Shown: in pieces, positions 24,699-32,940 of the stretch
Layout: the number at the start of each line of letters is the position of its first letter
Numbering within the stretch: position 1 is the first letter of the stretch
NCBI GenBank assembly: GCA_000619965.1
Contig: JHVD01000009.1
Location: 42,907 to 106,906, forward strand
Direction: 5' to 3'
Length of the DNA: 64,000 nucleotides
DNA from: Propionibacteriaceae bacterium P6A17
Lineage (GTDB): Bacteria > Actinomycetota > Actinomycetes > Propionibacteriales > Propionibacteriaceae
The notes under the pieces: generated by a model
The model's database searches: none
Told to the model about the DNA's origin: nothing
What the model saw: the letters and a program-made list of their open reading frames with translations, nothing else
Made by a program: the position numbers and the translations under genes

Positions 24699-26126
24699 TC
24701 AGGACTGTGTGTCCGCGACCTCGGCGATCACCGCGAGGGCGCGCATGAGGCTGGCGTCGTCGTGGGCGCCGAATCCGAAGACGATGCCGTTCTCCGACGA
24801 CTCCCCGCCCCAGTACGCGCCCAGCGGTACCACCCCGACGCCTCGCCCCCGGCAGCGCGCGACAAGCTCGGCCTCCGGTCGCTTGGTCACGAGGACCGCG
24901 TGGAGGCCTCCGTCGAGCGGGCGCAACTGCGCGCCCGGCACGTCGCCCAGCATCTGGAGCACAATCTCGCGTCGACGCCGGTACACCCGACGTTGCCGCT
25001 GGGTTCGTCGTCGCAGCTCACCGCTGGCGAGGTAACGGGCGAGCGCGCCCTGGACGACGGCTCCCACAGGCTGGCCGAGCACGCCGCGCAGATCCCGCAC
25101 GGCGGCGACCAGTTCGCCGGGCAGAATCAGGTAGCCGCAGGCGATCCCGGGGGAGATCACCGAGGAGAACGTCCCGAGCATCACCGTGCGCTCGGGTTCG
25201 AGAGCGGTGAGCGCGGGCACCGGCGCGCCGACGTGCCGGATCTCGGAATCGTGGTCGTCCTCGACGATCAGCCAGCCCTGTTCCCGTGACCGGGACGCCA
25301 GCTCCACGCGTCGCCCTGCGGCGAGCGTCCCGCCGTGGGGAAACTGGTGGCTGGGCGTCACGAGGACGAGATCCAGATCAGGCGTGGTGGAGGCGGGGTC
25401 GAGGCCGTGTTCGTCCGCGTGGAGATCGGCGATGCGGTGGCCGAGCGCGACGGGGACTCGCCTGAGGCTGGGATACCCGGGGCTTTCGACGCCGATGGTG
25501 AGGGTCCGGCCCGAGGAGCCGCGAGGCGGCTGTTTCTCGACGATGGTCGCGCCGACTGCGAGTGCGCGCAGCAACAGCGCGAATCCCTCGCGGGCGCCGG
25601 CCGTCACGACGACGCGGTCCGGCTCGGCGACGACGCCACGCATCTGGCGGACGTGTTCGGCGATCTCGCGACGCAGTTCCGGGCTCCCGAGGGGGTCCGT
25701 CCTCGCGTCCGCGACCCGCGTGGCGGCCTCCCGCCACGCGGTGCGCCACGCGGGGGTGGTGAGGGTGTCGACGTCGGGGGCTCCGGGACGGAGGTGGAGG
25801 ACGTCGTCGGCCGACGGTGGTGGAACGGCGGCCGGGGGCCGCACCGTGCTGTGGAGACGCGCGAGGGCGGGGTTGATCCTCGTCCCCGAGCCGCGCTCGC
25901 CGACGAGGTACCCCTCGGCCTGGAGCTGTTCGTAGGCCTGGACCGCTCCGCCACGTGCGATGCCGAGCTGGGCCGCGAGCACGCGGGTGGAGGGGAGGCG
26001 GTCGCCGGGGTGGAGCACGTCGGACGCGAGGAGGGCACGCACCGCGTCGCAGAGCTGTGTGGGCAGGGGGCGGGAGTCCGTGCGGTCGAGGCGCACCGGC
26101 AGGTCGACGACGAGATCGGAGGGCAT
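24699..26126 (-). CDS. pdxR: PdxR, GntR/MocR-type regulator of PLP synthesis
   Basis: A 475-residue MocR-type fusion: a winged-helix GntR DNA-binding domain (about 15-80, with PSTRVLAAQLGIARGGAVQAYEQLQAEGYLV) joined to an aminotransferase class I-like domain that binds PLP but serves as an effector domain. It is divergent from pdxS, and two boxes of the known PdxR type lie between them, so it should control pdxS and itself in response to PLP. I took ATG 26126 (MPSDLV); ATG 26138 (MTAGMPSDLV) is nearly as good. Confidence 0.88.
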   Translation of the reverse strand: MPSDLVVDLPVRLDRTDSRPLPTQLCDAVRALLASDVLHPGDRLPSTRVLAAQLGIARGGAVQAYEQLQAEGYLVGERGSGTRINPALARLHSTVRPPAAVPPPSADDVLHLRPGAPDVDTLTTPAWRTAWREAATRVADARTDPLGSPELRREIAEHVRQMRGVVAEPDRVVVTAGAREGFALLLRALAVGATIVEKQPPRGSSGRTLTIGVESPGYPSLRRVPVALGHRIADLHADEHGLDPASTTPDLDLVLVTPSHQFPHGGTLAAGRRVELASRSREQGWLIVEDDHDSEIRHVGAPVPALTALEPERTVMLGTFSSVISPGIACGYLILPGELVAAVRDLRGVLGQPVGAVVQGALARYLASGELRRRTQRQRRVYRRRREIVLQMLGDVPGAQLRPLDGGLHAVLVTKRPEAELVARCRGRGVGVVPLGAYWGGESSENGIVFGFGAHDDASLMRALAVIAEVADTQS

Positions 26127-26145
26127 GCCTGCCGTCATATCCCGG

Positions 26146-26196
26146 AAAGTGGTCCATTGCAACTCGCTGCTCTTGGATCCTGACATAGGCCACTTT
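26146..26196. promoter_or_regulatory. Two inverted PdxR boxes between pdxR and pdxS
   Basis: AAAGTGGTCCA (26146-26156, plus strand) and AAAGTGGCCTA (26196-26186, minus strand) face each other across 29 bases. From memory the corynebacterial PdxR motif is AAAGTGG followed by a short A/T/C-rich end, so both agree well. Their inverted order, centred in the divergent promoter region, fits co-regulation of both genes. Confidence 0.75.
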
Positions 26197-26215
26197 TCGG
26201 TGTGGACTGAGCCCC

Positions 26216-27112
26216 ATGACTGAGACACACGCAGCAATCCCCCAAGCCCGAGCCAAGCGGGGCATCGTCGACCATCTCAAAGGCGGCGTCATCATGGATG
26301 TCGTGACGCCGGAGCAGGCGCGCATCGCGGAGGAGGCGGGCGCCGTCGCGGTGATGGCACTGGAGCGCGTCCCCGCAGACATCCGAGCGCAGGGCGGGGT
26401 GGCGCGCATGAGCGACCCTGATCTGATCGACGGCATCCTCGCCGCAGTCTCCATCCCGGTGATGGCCAAGGCGCGCATCGGGCACTTCGTCGAAGCGCAG
26501 GTGCTCGACGCGCTCGGCGTGGCCGTCATCGACGAGTCCGAGGTGCTGTCGCCGGCCGACTACGAGCACCACATCGACAAGTGGGCCTTTGAGACTGCGT
26601 TCGTGTGTGGGGCCACCAACTTGGGGGAGGCGCTGCGTCGCATCACCGAGGGAGCGGCGTTGATCCGTTCCAAGGGCGAAGCCGGCACCGGTGACGTCTC
26701 GGAGGCCGTGCGCCACCTGCGCACGATCCGCGCCGAGATGGCGGCGCTGCGCATGCGCGACGCGAACGAGTTGTACGTCGCAGCGAAGGAGTTGCAGGCG
26801 CCCTACGAGCTGGTGCGCGAGGTGGCGGAGACCGGCGAGCTGCCGGTGCCGCTGCTCGTCGCGGGCGGGGTGTCCACTCCCGCCGACGCCGCGTTGGTGA
26901 TGCAGATGGGCGCCCAGGGTGTGTTCGTGGGCTCGGGGATCTTCAAGTCCGGCAACCCGGAGAAGCGGGCGAAGGCGATCGTGCGCGCCGTCGCAAACTT
27001 CGCGGACGCGGGGGTGATCGCGGACGCGTCGCGTGGGCTCGGGGAGGCGATGGTCGGGATCAACGTCGCAGACCTCCCGGCCCCGCACCGCTTGGCCGAG
27101 CGCGGCTGGTAG
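26216..27112 (+). CDS. pdxS: Pyridoxal 5'-phosphate synthase subunit PdxS
   Basis: A 298-residue PdxS. It builds PLP from ribose 5-phosphate, glyceraldehyde 3-phosphate and ammonia. The lysine that binds the sugar phosphate is in VMAKARIGH (Lys85), with [20 protein letters not shown] and the phosphate loop [31 protein letters not shown]. Length and motifs are complete. The ammonia-supplying glutaminase gene pdxT, which normally follows, is not there; the next sequence is a broken DJ-1/PfpI remnant on the other strand. Confidence 0.95.
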   Translation: MTETHAAIPQARAKRGIVDHLKGGVIMDVVTPEQARIAEEAGAVAVMALERVPADIRAQGGVARMSDPDLIDGILAAVSIPVMAKARIGHFVEAQVLDALGVAVIDESEVLSPADYEHHIDKWAFETAFVCGATNLGEALRRITEGAALIRSKGEAGTGDVSEAVRHLRTIRAEMAALRMRDANELYVAAKELQAPYELVREVAETGELPVPLLVAGGVSTPADAALVMQMGAQGVFVGSGIFKSGNPEKRAKAIVRAVANFADAGVIADASRGLGEAMVGINVADLPAPHRLAERGW

Positions 27113-27127
27113 GCGATCTGGGCCGCC

Positions 27128-27355
27128 TCACGGGAGGCGCTGCGGGGTCGAGCGGGAGCAGCGCCAAGGGAGGGTCGCGACCACCTCGCACCCTCGCGAG
27201 CTACGGACGGGGCCGGCCGACGGACCGGCGTACTCGATGTCCACGCCGGGTACGCCGCTCAGCAACTCCACGGGCCCGAACACGTCGAGAAGCTGGAAGC
27301 CGTCGAACAGCAGCACGGTGACTTGTCGCGACGATCCGGCGGCGTGTTCCTGCAT
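27128..27355 (-). pseudogene. Truncated DJ-1/PfpI (class I amidotransferase-like) gene
   Basis: A 75-codon frame. Residues 11-60 (QVTVLLFDGFQLLDVFGPVELLSG and YAGPSAGPVRSSRG) are the N-terminal beta-alpha units of a DJ-1/PfpI-type domain, as in GlxA-like regulators. The frame then turns into unrelated sequence and stops, so the catalytic Cys region and everything after are missing. It marks the junction where the conserved pdxS end gives way to the accessory zone. It is not PdxT. Confidence 0.6.
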
Positions 27356-27379
27356 ACGCTGACCCTACCGGGCGGGGCC

Positions 27380-28012
27380 CTACCCGCGCGGAGCGGAAGG
27401 GATGTCGTCGTGGCGTCGGAATAGGCAGACCGCGACGGCGGCTCCCATCAGGACCGTGCCCATGAGCGTCGGACGCAGCAGCGAGCCGTCGACGACGTCG
27501 GCACCGTTGCTCGTCCCCGCAAGGACCATGCCAAACGGCATGCACAGGAACAGCCCACCGAGCACGGCGAGCGCCAGCGTGATACTCGCGCGCATTGCGG
27601 ACTGCGTCGAGACTCGCAGGCTGGCGAACAGCAGCAGGGGCAGGAGCGCGTAGGCCAGCGGAGGGAGGGCGTTGGCCACAACGCTGGGCCACCCCGGGAC
27701 AGTGTCGGGGAACAGCAGCGCCTGCAGCGCGCCGAGGACGAGACCGATGCTGCTTGCGACGATCCACCCCCGTGCGCGCAGGCGTTGGCGCAGGACGTCC
27801 CACGTCAACATTGAGCCCAGTCCGATGACCCAGACCATGACCACCACCCTCATCGCGAGCAATGCCGCAGAGTATGTCTGCCAAGGCAGCGGAGCCCACA
27901 CCACGACGAGCATCAGCAGCATGGTCAGCGACGACGCTGCGCCCAACGTCCGAGTCAACAGGCTCTGCGTCAGTCGCGAGGCGGGGCGCATCTCAGCCTC
28001 AGAGGGGAGCAT
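27380..28012 (-). CDS. Multi-pass membrane protein, unknown
   Basis: A 210-residue hydrophobic protein with about six membrane segments (for instance LTMLLMLVVVWAPLP, VVVMVWVIGLGSML, GLVLGALQALLFP, LAYALLPLLLFASL, ITLALAVLGGLFLC and TLMGTVLMGAAVAVCLF). No family was recognised. The start used, ATG 28012, overlaps the end of the gene at 27999 by 14 bp, so the two are translated together; a longer frame to 28048 exists. Its partner is an unknown, probably extracellular protein, so an exported-factor plus membrane-partner pair is possible. Confidence 0.6.
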   Translation of the reverse strand: MLPSEAEMRPASRLTQSLLTRTLGAASSLTMLLMLVVVWAPLPWQTYSAALLAMRVVVMVWVIGLGSMLTWDVLRQRLRARGWIVASSIGLVLGALQALLFPDTVPGWPSVVANALPPLAYALLPLLLFASLRVSTQSAMRASITLALAVLGGLFLCMPFGMVLAGTSNGADVVDGSLLRPTLMGTVLMGAAVAVCLFRRHDDIPSAPRG

Positions 28013-28619
28013 CGGGGAAATGCGAATCTGTGCAGGTATTGATTGCAAAGACGCGGCTACCCGCCAAGTACATGGCGGCGTTGATGCAGACAGTCATTCG
28101 GCCGGTGGCCGAAGAAACAGTGACCGTCGCGCCGTCTTGAACCTTGATGGCTTTGCATCGTCCCCAAGCCCTTCGGCAAATGCCATCGATGTGTTGATTG
28201 TTTCCTGCTGCCCAGGCGAGATTCGGGCTGTCTTCGGGTAAGACGGAGAAAAGATTCGTGCTGCCACCGGGATTGGAAATATTCCAATTCACTTCGCCGT
28301 AGAAAGTGATAGGCCGAATGCAAACCGAAGCAACTTGCAGCGGTGGGATGAGTGTTTGGGAAGCATTCGGTGCAAAGGCTCCACCGCCGGCTACCTCGAT
28401 CTGCACTCCGAGTTCGTTGGCCCTCTCTGGAGGGAGCGTGTCCGTGATGGCCTTGGCCACCTCATCCGGAGTTGCGCGGATGTCTTCCAATGCGGTGACG
28501 ACCTTGGAAACGTCATTGGCCAAGGCGCCGTCACTCTTCATCTTGTGCACGAGGTCCGTGCAGACCAACTCTTTGGGCTGGGGGTTGCGCGTTGGCGGGG
28601 TTCCCAGCCCCCAATACAA
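27999..28619 (-). CDS. Unknown protein, probably 5'-truncated by the IS256 element
   Basis: The open frame reaches back to a TTG at 28619, only 12 bp from the IS left end at 28631, with a stop just before it. It has no signal peptide, yet the body looks extracellular: several Cys (VCTDLV, VCIRP, GICRRAWGRCK, VCINA, NTCTD), many Asn/Thr/Ser and no membrane helix. I infer that the original 5' end was lost when the element inserted. A shorter translated product could start at the ATG near 28541. Coupled to the membrane-protein gene after it. No family recognised. Confidence 0.5.
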   Translation of the reverse strand: MYWGLGTPPTRNPQPKELVCTDLVHKMKSDGALANDVSKVVTALEDIRATPDEVAKAITDTLPPERANELGVQIEVAGGGAFAPNASQTLIPPLQVASVCIRPITFYGEVNWNISNPGGSTNLFSVLPEDSPNLAWAAGNNQHIDGICRRAWGRCKAIKVQDGATVTVSSATGRMTVCINAAMYLAGSRVFAINTCTDSHFPDAPL

Positions 28620-28630
28620 TCAGCCCGAGA

Positions 28631-30017
28631 GGGGTCTGTCCGGTAAACGGTGTGTGGGGTCCGGTGGTTTTCATTCGTGGGTGGTTTTCTCGAACCGTCC
28701 GGCGAAGGTGATCGCGAACGCGTTCAGCGCGGGCTTCCATCTCATCACCCAGCGTGCCCTTCCGCCGCCAGTCGGGTCAAGCGACCGCGTGACGAGATAC
28801 AGGCACTTGATCGCGGCGGCCTCATTCGGGAAGTGCCCGCGCGCCCGGACGGCCCGCCTGTACCGGGCGTTGATTGACTCGATCGCGTTGGTGGTGCAGA
28901 TCACCCGCCGGATCTCGATGTCGTACTCGAGGAACGGCACGAACTCCGCCCAGGAACTGTGCCAGAGATGCACGATCGCCGGGTACCTCTCGCCCCACTC
29001 GGCGGCGAACTCCTCGAACCGATCCTTTGCCGCTTGCTCCGACGGGGCCGTGTAGACAGGTTTGAGGCAACGGACGATCGCGTCGCGGTGTTGCCGCCCG
29101 GCGTAGCGGAAGCTGTTGCGGATCAGGTGGACGATGCACTGCTGGACCACCGTATGCTCCCAAGTCGTGTTGATCGCCTCCGAGAGACCCTTTAACCCGT
29201 CACAGACCGCGATGAGCACGTCCTCGACGCCCCGGTTCTTCAGCTCGGTGAACACCTGCAGCCAAAACCTCGCACCCTCCTGACCATCACCGGCCCAGAT
29301 GCCGAGGATGTCGCGTTCCCCGTTCACGGTGACGCCCATCACGACATAGAACGGGGTGTTCCTCACCTGCCCGTCACGGACCTTCACGACGATCGCGTCG
29401 ACGAAGATCACCGGGTAAAGCGGATCCAGCGGCCTGCTCGACCATTCGGCGAGTTCCCCGGTGACCTTCTCGGTGATCCGGCTGATCGTGTCCTTGGAGA
29501 CCTTCGCCCCATAGACCTCGTCGAAGTGCGCGGCGATCTCACCCGTGGTCAGCCCCCGCGCGGTCAACGAGAGCACGATCTGATCGACCCCGTCCAGCCG
29601 GCGCTTCCTCTTTGGGACGATCACCGGTTCGAACGAGCCGTCACGGTCTCTGGGCACCTCGATCTCGACGGGCCCGATCTCGGTGAGCACCGTCTTGACC
29701 CGCGTCCCGTTACGCATGTTCTCGCCGATTGGGGTCCCGCCGTGCTCGTGGGCGAGGTGCTCGGTCAACTCGGCATTCAGCGCGGTCTCGAGGACGTTCT
29801 TCGTGAGCTGGCTGAGCAGGCCGCCCGGCCCCGTCAAGCTCACGCCCTGCTCCTTCGCCTGCGCGAGCAAGCGTTCTGCGAGTTCCTTCTGATCGATGAT
29901 CTCCCCGGTCACGGGATCAATCATCTCGTCGTCAACAACGACAGTGGTCGTGTCAGCCACGGCCATCTCCTTTCGGATCAGGCCGGACCCTCACACACCA
30001 TTAGTCAGACAGTCCCC
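28631..30017. mobile_element. IS256-family insertion sequence
   Basis: About 1.39 kb with terminal inverted repeats: the left end begins GGGGTCTGTCCGG (28631) and the right end, read inward, begins GGGGACTGTCTGAC (30017); both continue to GGTGTGTG and GGTCCGG. The ends match at about 26 of 34 positions. One transposase gene fills the element. No clear 8-9 bp target duplication is seen at the flanks (28623-28630 against 30018-30025), so it may be old or rearranged. Confidence 0.8.
28671..29966 (-). CDS. IS256-family transposase
   Basis: A 431-residue Mutator/IS256 DDE transposase. The first catalytic Asp lies in VIFVDAIVVKVRDG, the second in IAVCDGLKGLSEAI (the VCDGLKG signature), and the Glu in the TTNAIESINARYRR motif, with the conserved C..H region TVVQQCIVHLIRNSFRY between. 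All catalytic motifs are present and the frame is open, so the enzyme may be active. Confidence 0.92.
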   Translation of the reverse strand: MAVADTTTVVVDDEMIDPVTGEIIDQKELAERLLAQAKEQGVSLTGPGGLLSQLTKNVLETALNAELTEHLAHEHGGTPIGENMRNGTRVKTVLTEIGPVEIEVPRDRDGSFEPVIVPKRKRRLDGVDQIVLSLTARGLTTGEIAAHFDEVYGAKVSKDTISRITEKVTGELAEWSSRPLDPLYPVIFVDAIVVKVRDGQVRNTPFYVVMGVTVNGERDILGIWAGDGQEGARFWLQVFTELKNRGVEDVLIAVCDGLKGLSEAINTTWEHTVVQQCIVHLIRNSFRYAGRQHRDAIVRCLKPVYTAPSEQAAKDRFEEFAAEWGERYPAIVHLWHSSWAEFVPFLEYDIEIRRVICTTNAIESINARYRRAVRARGHFPNEAAAIKCLYLVTRSLDPTGGGRARWVMRWKPALNAFAITFAGRFEKTTHE

Positions 30018-30096
30018 CGCCAGACTCAGGGTTTCGACCGAAGGTTCGGCACTGACTCATCATCCCACTCGGTGTTAGCGGTGCCGGAGCTTTGGG

Positions 30097-30919
30097 TCAA
30101 TCGTTGCTGCTGATGGACACATCGCTAATCGGACTCCCGGAGGAGATGGCCTTAACGACATCGGAGGTGTCAATTGCGTCTGGAAGCGGCTCGTATGAGT
30201 AGACGTAAACATCTCCGGTGGTGGCGAGTTCCTTCAAGCTTTCAGCATCCGCTCGGTCTGACCGTGACAAAGGAACGGGCGAAGCGGACGCGCTGGCCGG
30301 ACTGGGAGCTGCCGGTTGCCCTTCCTCGGGGTTGCCGGTTGAGGACCGATAGGGGTTGACCTTGCCGGGATGAGTTAGGGAGTATGTGACCCACTTTGGG
30401 CATCGGACTGTACCCTTGCAGTAGCCCGTCACAACGCCGTATGTCGTTTGATTGGTCGCTATTGGAACGACCACATTCTTTCCGGTAAGGCGGGATTTGT
30501 AGGTGTACGATTTCTGGTAGTAGGGGGCTACGGCAAGGGTCAGCTCTACCTGTGCCGTGACCTTGCACAACGGGTTGCACGTGAGCTTTCCTGCCCAAGT
30601 TGCGAGGTTGTAGCGTTTACTGCCTGCCGATTGCTGTGTCGCGGACGGCGAAGCAGCGAGCACCTTGACGGCGTTGGCGTCCCAGATGTTGTGTTTGTTC
30701 CATAGCTTGTCCCACCCGAAGCCAGCGTCTTGGTCAGCATCGTAGAATCCGCGCCGTAGCGGGATGCCGACGCCAAGCCGTGTGTTGTGGGTCACGCTGA
30801 TGACGGTTGCGGACGGGTATCCGGCGGGGGGGTGGAGCGGCAACCGCCGGTGATGCAAGGGTCGCGACGGACAGGGACAAGGCCAGCGTTGCGACCACGA
30901 GGCGCGTGAGCCAAGGCAT
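30097..30919 (-). pseudogene. Exported protein with a frameshift at a G/C homopolymer
   Basis: A signal peptide, MPWLTRLVVATLALSLSVAT to AVAAPP, begins at 30919 in one frame. The rest (starting AGYPSATVISVTHNTRLGVG and ending SPISDVSISSND at 30097) is in another. The switch falls at a run of seven G on the plus strand (30826-30832); six would join the frames into one 274-residue secreted protein. The mature part has Cys pairs (TCNPLCK, YCKGTVRCPK), a Pro/Ala/Ser linker at about 200 and an acidic tail. No family is recognised. Either a sequencing error, a real mutation, or phase variation. Confidence 0.6.
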
Positions 30920-30971
30920 GTGGTTCCCCTTTCGATGGTGTTAGGCTCATGATTACACACAGGAGGGTGCC

Positions 30972-31316
30972 GTGCGGGACTTCGAGGAATTGCTGGCGAT
31001 TGTCCATGAGGTGCGGGCGCTGGCTGATGATATTGCGTTTCACGCAGGGGCGGTCATACACGATGTGCAACTCCGCGGTGATGCGCAAGGTGAACCGTTC
31101 CTCCGGGTGGTCTATAGCCTCCCTGGGCATAGCGCCCGCCTGGGGACCGAGTTGTACTTGCCTCAGGACGGCAGTTTCCAAGAGATTCGGGACATCCTGG
31201 AGAGTTTTTTCTCTGAGATTGTCTACGAACCAAGTGACATGAGTAGGGGCTTGTGGGCTGATGGGGTTTGGTGGTGGTCGCCGGGAACCGTGCCACTTCC
31301 TCGCCTCGACCCGTAG
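30972..31316 (+). CDS. Small acidic unknown protein
   Basis: A 114-residue protein starting at GTG 30972 (MRDFEELLAIVHEVRALADDIAFHAGAVIHDV) with an AGGAGGGTG ribosome site. It is mildly acidic, helical at the start, and ends with an aromatic stretch (LWADGVWWWSPG). No signal, membrane helix or known domain. It is divergent from the exported frameshifted gene, 52 bp away, and may belong with it. Base composition is lower in GC than the core genes around. Confidence 0.55.
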   Translation: MRDFEELLAIVHEVRALADDIAFHAGAVIHDVQLRGDAQGEPFLRVVYSLPGHSARLGTELYLPQDGSFQEIRDILESFFSEIVYEPSDMSRGLWADGVWWWSPGTVPLPRLDP

Positions 31317-31522
31317 TTATGCTGAAGGGACCCTGACTAGGCGTGACATGTGGTTCGGTCAGCGGCGGCGCACCGCACGGGACTGGGCTGTCTCTTCTCC
31401 CGCTGGTCATTCGATGGTTCATTGAAGCGCGCCCCCGATGCCGCCGTCCACCGCGTCCGGTCGCTGACACTGTAAGGGCATGAACCAGATCACCGGGCAG
31501 CTGCTCATCACCGTCTACGAGC
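31317..31522 (+). other. Non-coding flank ending at the IS3 element
   Basis: No complete gene is visible. The last part (31480-31522) opens a frame ATG AAC CAG ATC that runs for 14 codons straight into the IS3 left end; it may be the start of a gene cut by the insertion, but it is too short to recognise. Confidence 0.4.
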
Positions 31523-31569
31523 TGAATCGCCCTGGGTTTCGTTCCGTTCTTCAAGCAAGGATGGAACCG

Positions 31570-31875
31570 ATGAATCAGAAGTACTCGCCCGAGATGCGCG
31601 AGCGCGCGCTGCGGATGCTGGATGAGGCCAAGCCCGCGCATCCGAACCTCATGTCCGCGGTGCGACATGTCGCGGGCCTGCTCGGCATGAGCCCGGAGAC
31701 GCTGCGCGTGTGGCACCGCCGCCGCGAGATCGACGCCGGGCAGCGCCCCGGCGTACCGACCGACGTCGCCGAGGAGAACAAGCGACTTCACCGTGAGAAC
31801 GCCGAGCTGAAGAAGGCGAACGAGGTCCTCAAAGCCGCGAGCGTGTTGTTCGCGAAGGAACTCGACCGTCCCTGA
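31570..31875 (+). CDS. IS3-family OrfA (transposase helix-turn-helix subunit)
   Basis: A 101-residue protein: MNQKYSPEMRERALRMLDEA, a helix-turn-helix of the HTH_Tnp_1 type (LGMSPETLRVWHRRREID), then a leucine-zipper-like helix (ENKRLHRENAELKKANEVLKAASVLF). It binds the IS ends. A longer frame from 31480 adds residues encoded outside and at the very end of the element and is less likely. OrfB lies in the -1 frame, so the active enzyme is probably made by programmed -1 frameshifting near 31860. Confidence 0.85.
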   Translation: MNQKYSPEMRERALRMLDEAKPAHPNLMSAVRHVAGLLGMSPETLRVWHRRREIDAGQRPGVPTDVAEENKRLHRENAELKKANEVLKAASVLFAKELDRP

Positions 31876-31880
31876 CGAGC

Positions 31881-32807
31881 ATGATCCGCTTCATCGACGA
31901 ACACAGGGATCAGTTCGGGGTCGAGTTCCTCTGCCGCGTCCTCCGCGACGCGGTGCCGGGGTTCCTCACCTCGCGCGGGTATCGCGCGGCGAAGACGCGC
32001 GTGCCCTCCGCCAGGCAGCTGAAGGACGAACTCCTCGTCCCCGAGATCCAGCGTCTTCACGAGGAGAACTACGGCGTCTACGGCGTCCGGAAGATGCATG
32101 CTCTCCTCCGGCGGGAGGGACGGGACATCGGGCGTGACCAGACCGCGCGGCTCATGAAGCTCGCCGGGGTGCGCGGCGTGAAGCGGTCGAAGAAGGTGTT
32201 CACCACGAAGTCCGACCCGACCATCGCGCAGCCGATGGATCTCGTCGAACGCGACTTCACCGCTCCCGCGCCGAACCGGTTGTGGGTCGCGGACATCACG
32301 CATGTCGGAACGTGGGCGGGGATGGCGTATGTCGCGTTCGTGATCGACGTGTTCTCCCGCATGATCGTCGGCTGGAACGTCGCCGGGACGCTGCGCGCGG
32401 AGGTGCTGCCGCTGCAAGCGCTGGACATGGCCGCCTGGGGCGCGGACGGCCCGCTGGACGGGCTGATCCATCACGCCGATCACGGCTCGAACTACATGTC
32501 GATGGTCTACACCGACCGGGTCGTCGAGCTTGGCGCAACACCCTCGACGGGAACCGTCGGGGACTCGTATGACAACGCCCTCGCCGAGGCCGTCAACGGG
32601 CTCTACAAGACCGAGCTGATCCGCCGGAAGGGCCCATGGCGGACGGTCGAGCAGGTCGAGCTCGCGACGCTCGAGTACGTGTGGTGGTGGAACAACGCTC
32701 GCCTCCACGGCGAGCTCGATTACCGCACGCCGGTAGAGGTCGAGGAAGCGTACTACGCTGGCCTCGAATCAGCCCAGCCAGCGCTCGCTGGACAGGGAAG
32801 CAGGTAG
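31881..32807 (+). CDS. IS3-family OrfB (DDE transposase)
   Basis: A 308-residue integrase-core protein. An HTH_21-like segment (LHEENYGVYGVRKMHALLRREG) precedes the rve domain with the DDE residues in WVADITHV, HHADHGSNYMS and YDNALAEAVN (Glu). C-terminal WWWNNARLHGELDYRTP is typical of IS3. Complete and open. A related copy, about 80 percent identical over the shared C-terminal third by eye, is cut by the window end at 63670. Confidence 0.9.
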   Translation: MIRFIDEHRDQFGVEFLCRVLRDAVPGFLTSRGYRAAKTRVPSARQLKDELLVPEIQRLHEENYGVYGVRKMHALLRREGRDIGRDQTARLMKLAGVRGVKRSKKVFTTKSDPTIAQPMDLVERDFTAPAPNRLWVADITHVGTWAGMAYVAFVIDVFSRMIVGWNVAGTLRAEVLPLQALDMAAWGADGPLDGLIHHADHGSNYMSMVYTDRVVELGATPSTGTVGDSYDNALAEAVNGLYKTELIRRKGPWRTVEQVELATLEYVWWWNNARLHGELDYRTPVEVEEAYYAGLESAQPALAGQGSR

Positions 32808-32940
32808 GAACAAAACCCAGGGCGATTCATCCTGCGGTGCCCTCCACACCTGGCCAAGGCCCGGGCTCCCGAGCACCGGCTACTGACATGCGCCCCTACC
32901 GATCGCGGCGCCAGTCGCCCGGCCCGCTAGCCTTGCCTGC

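Larger units (their letters stand above)
31523..32829. mobile_element. IS3-family insertion sequence
   Basis: About 1.31 kb bounded by inverted repeats: left TGAATCGCCCTGGGTTTCGT (from 31523) and right, read inward, TGAATCGCCCTGGGTTTTGT (from 32829), with one mismatch in about 23 bases. TG...CA ends are standard for IS3. It contains orfA and a -1-frame orfB. The three bases outside the ends (AGC and TCC) do not match, so no target duplication is visible, suggesting recombination with another copy. Confidence 0.85.

Noticed and set aside
27128..27355. pdxT after pdxS
   Set aside because: The remnant is on the opposite strand and resembles DJ-1/PfpI, not PdxT; it lacks the GGESTT and catalytic Cys motifs.
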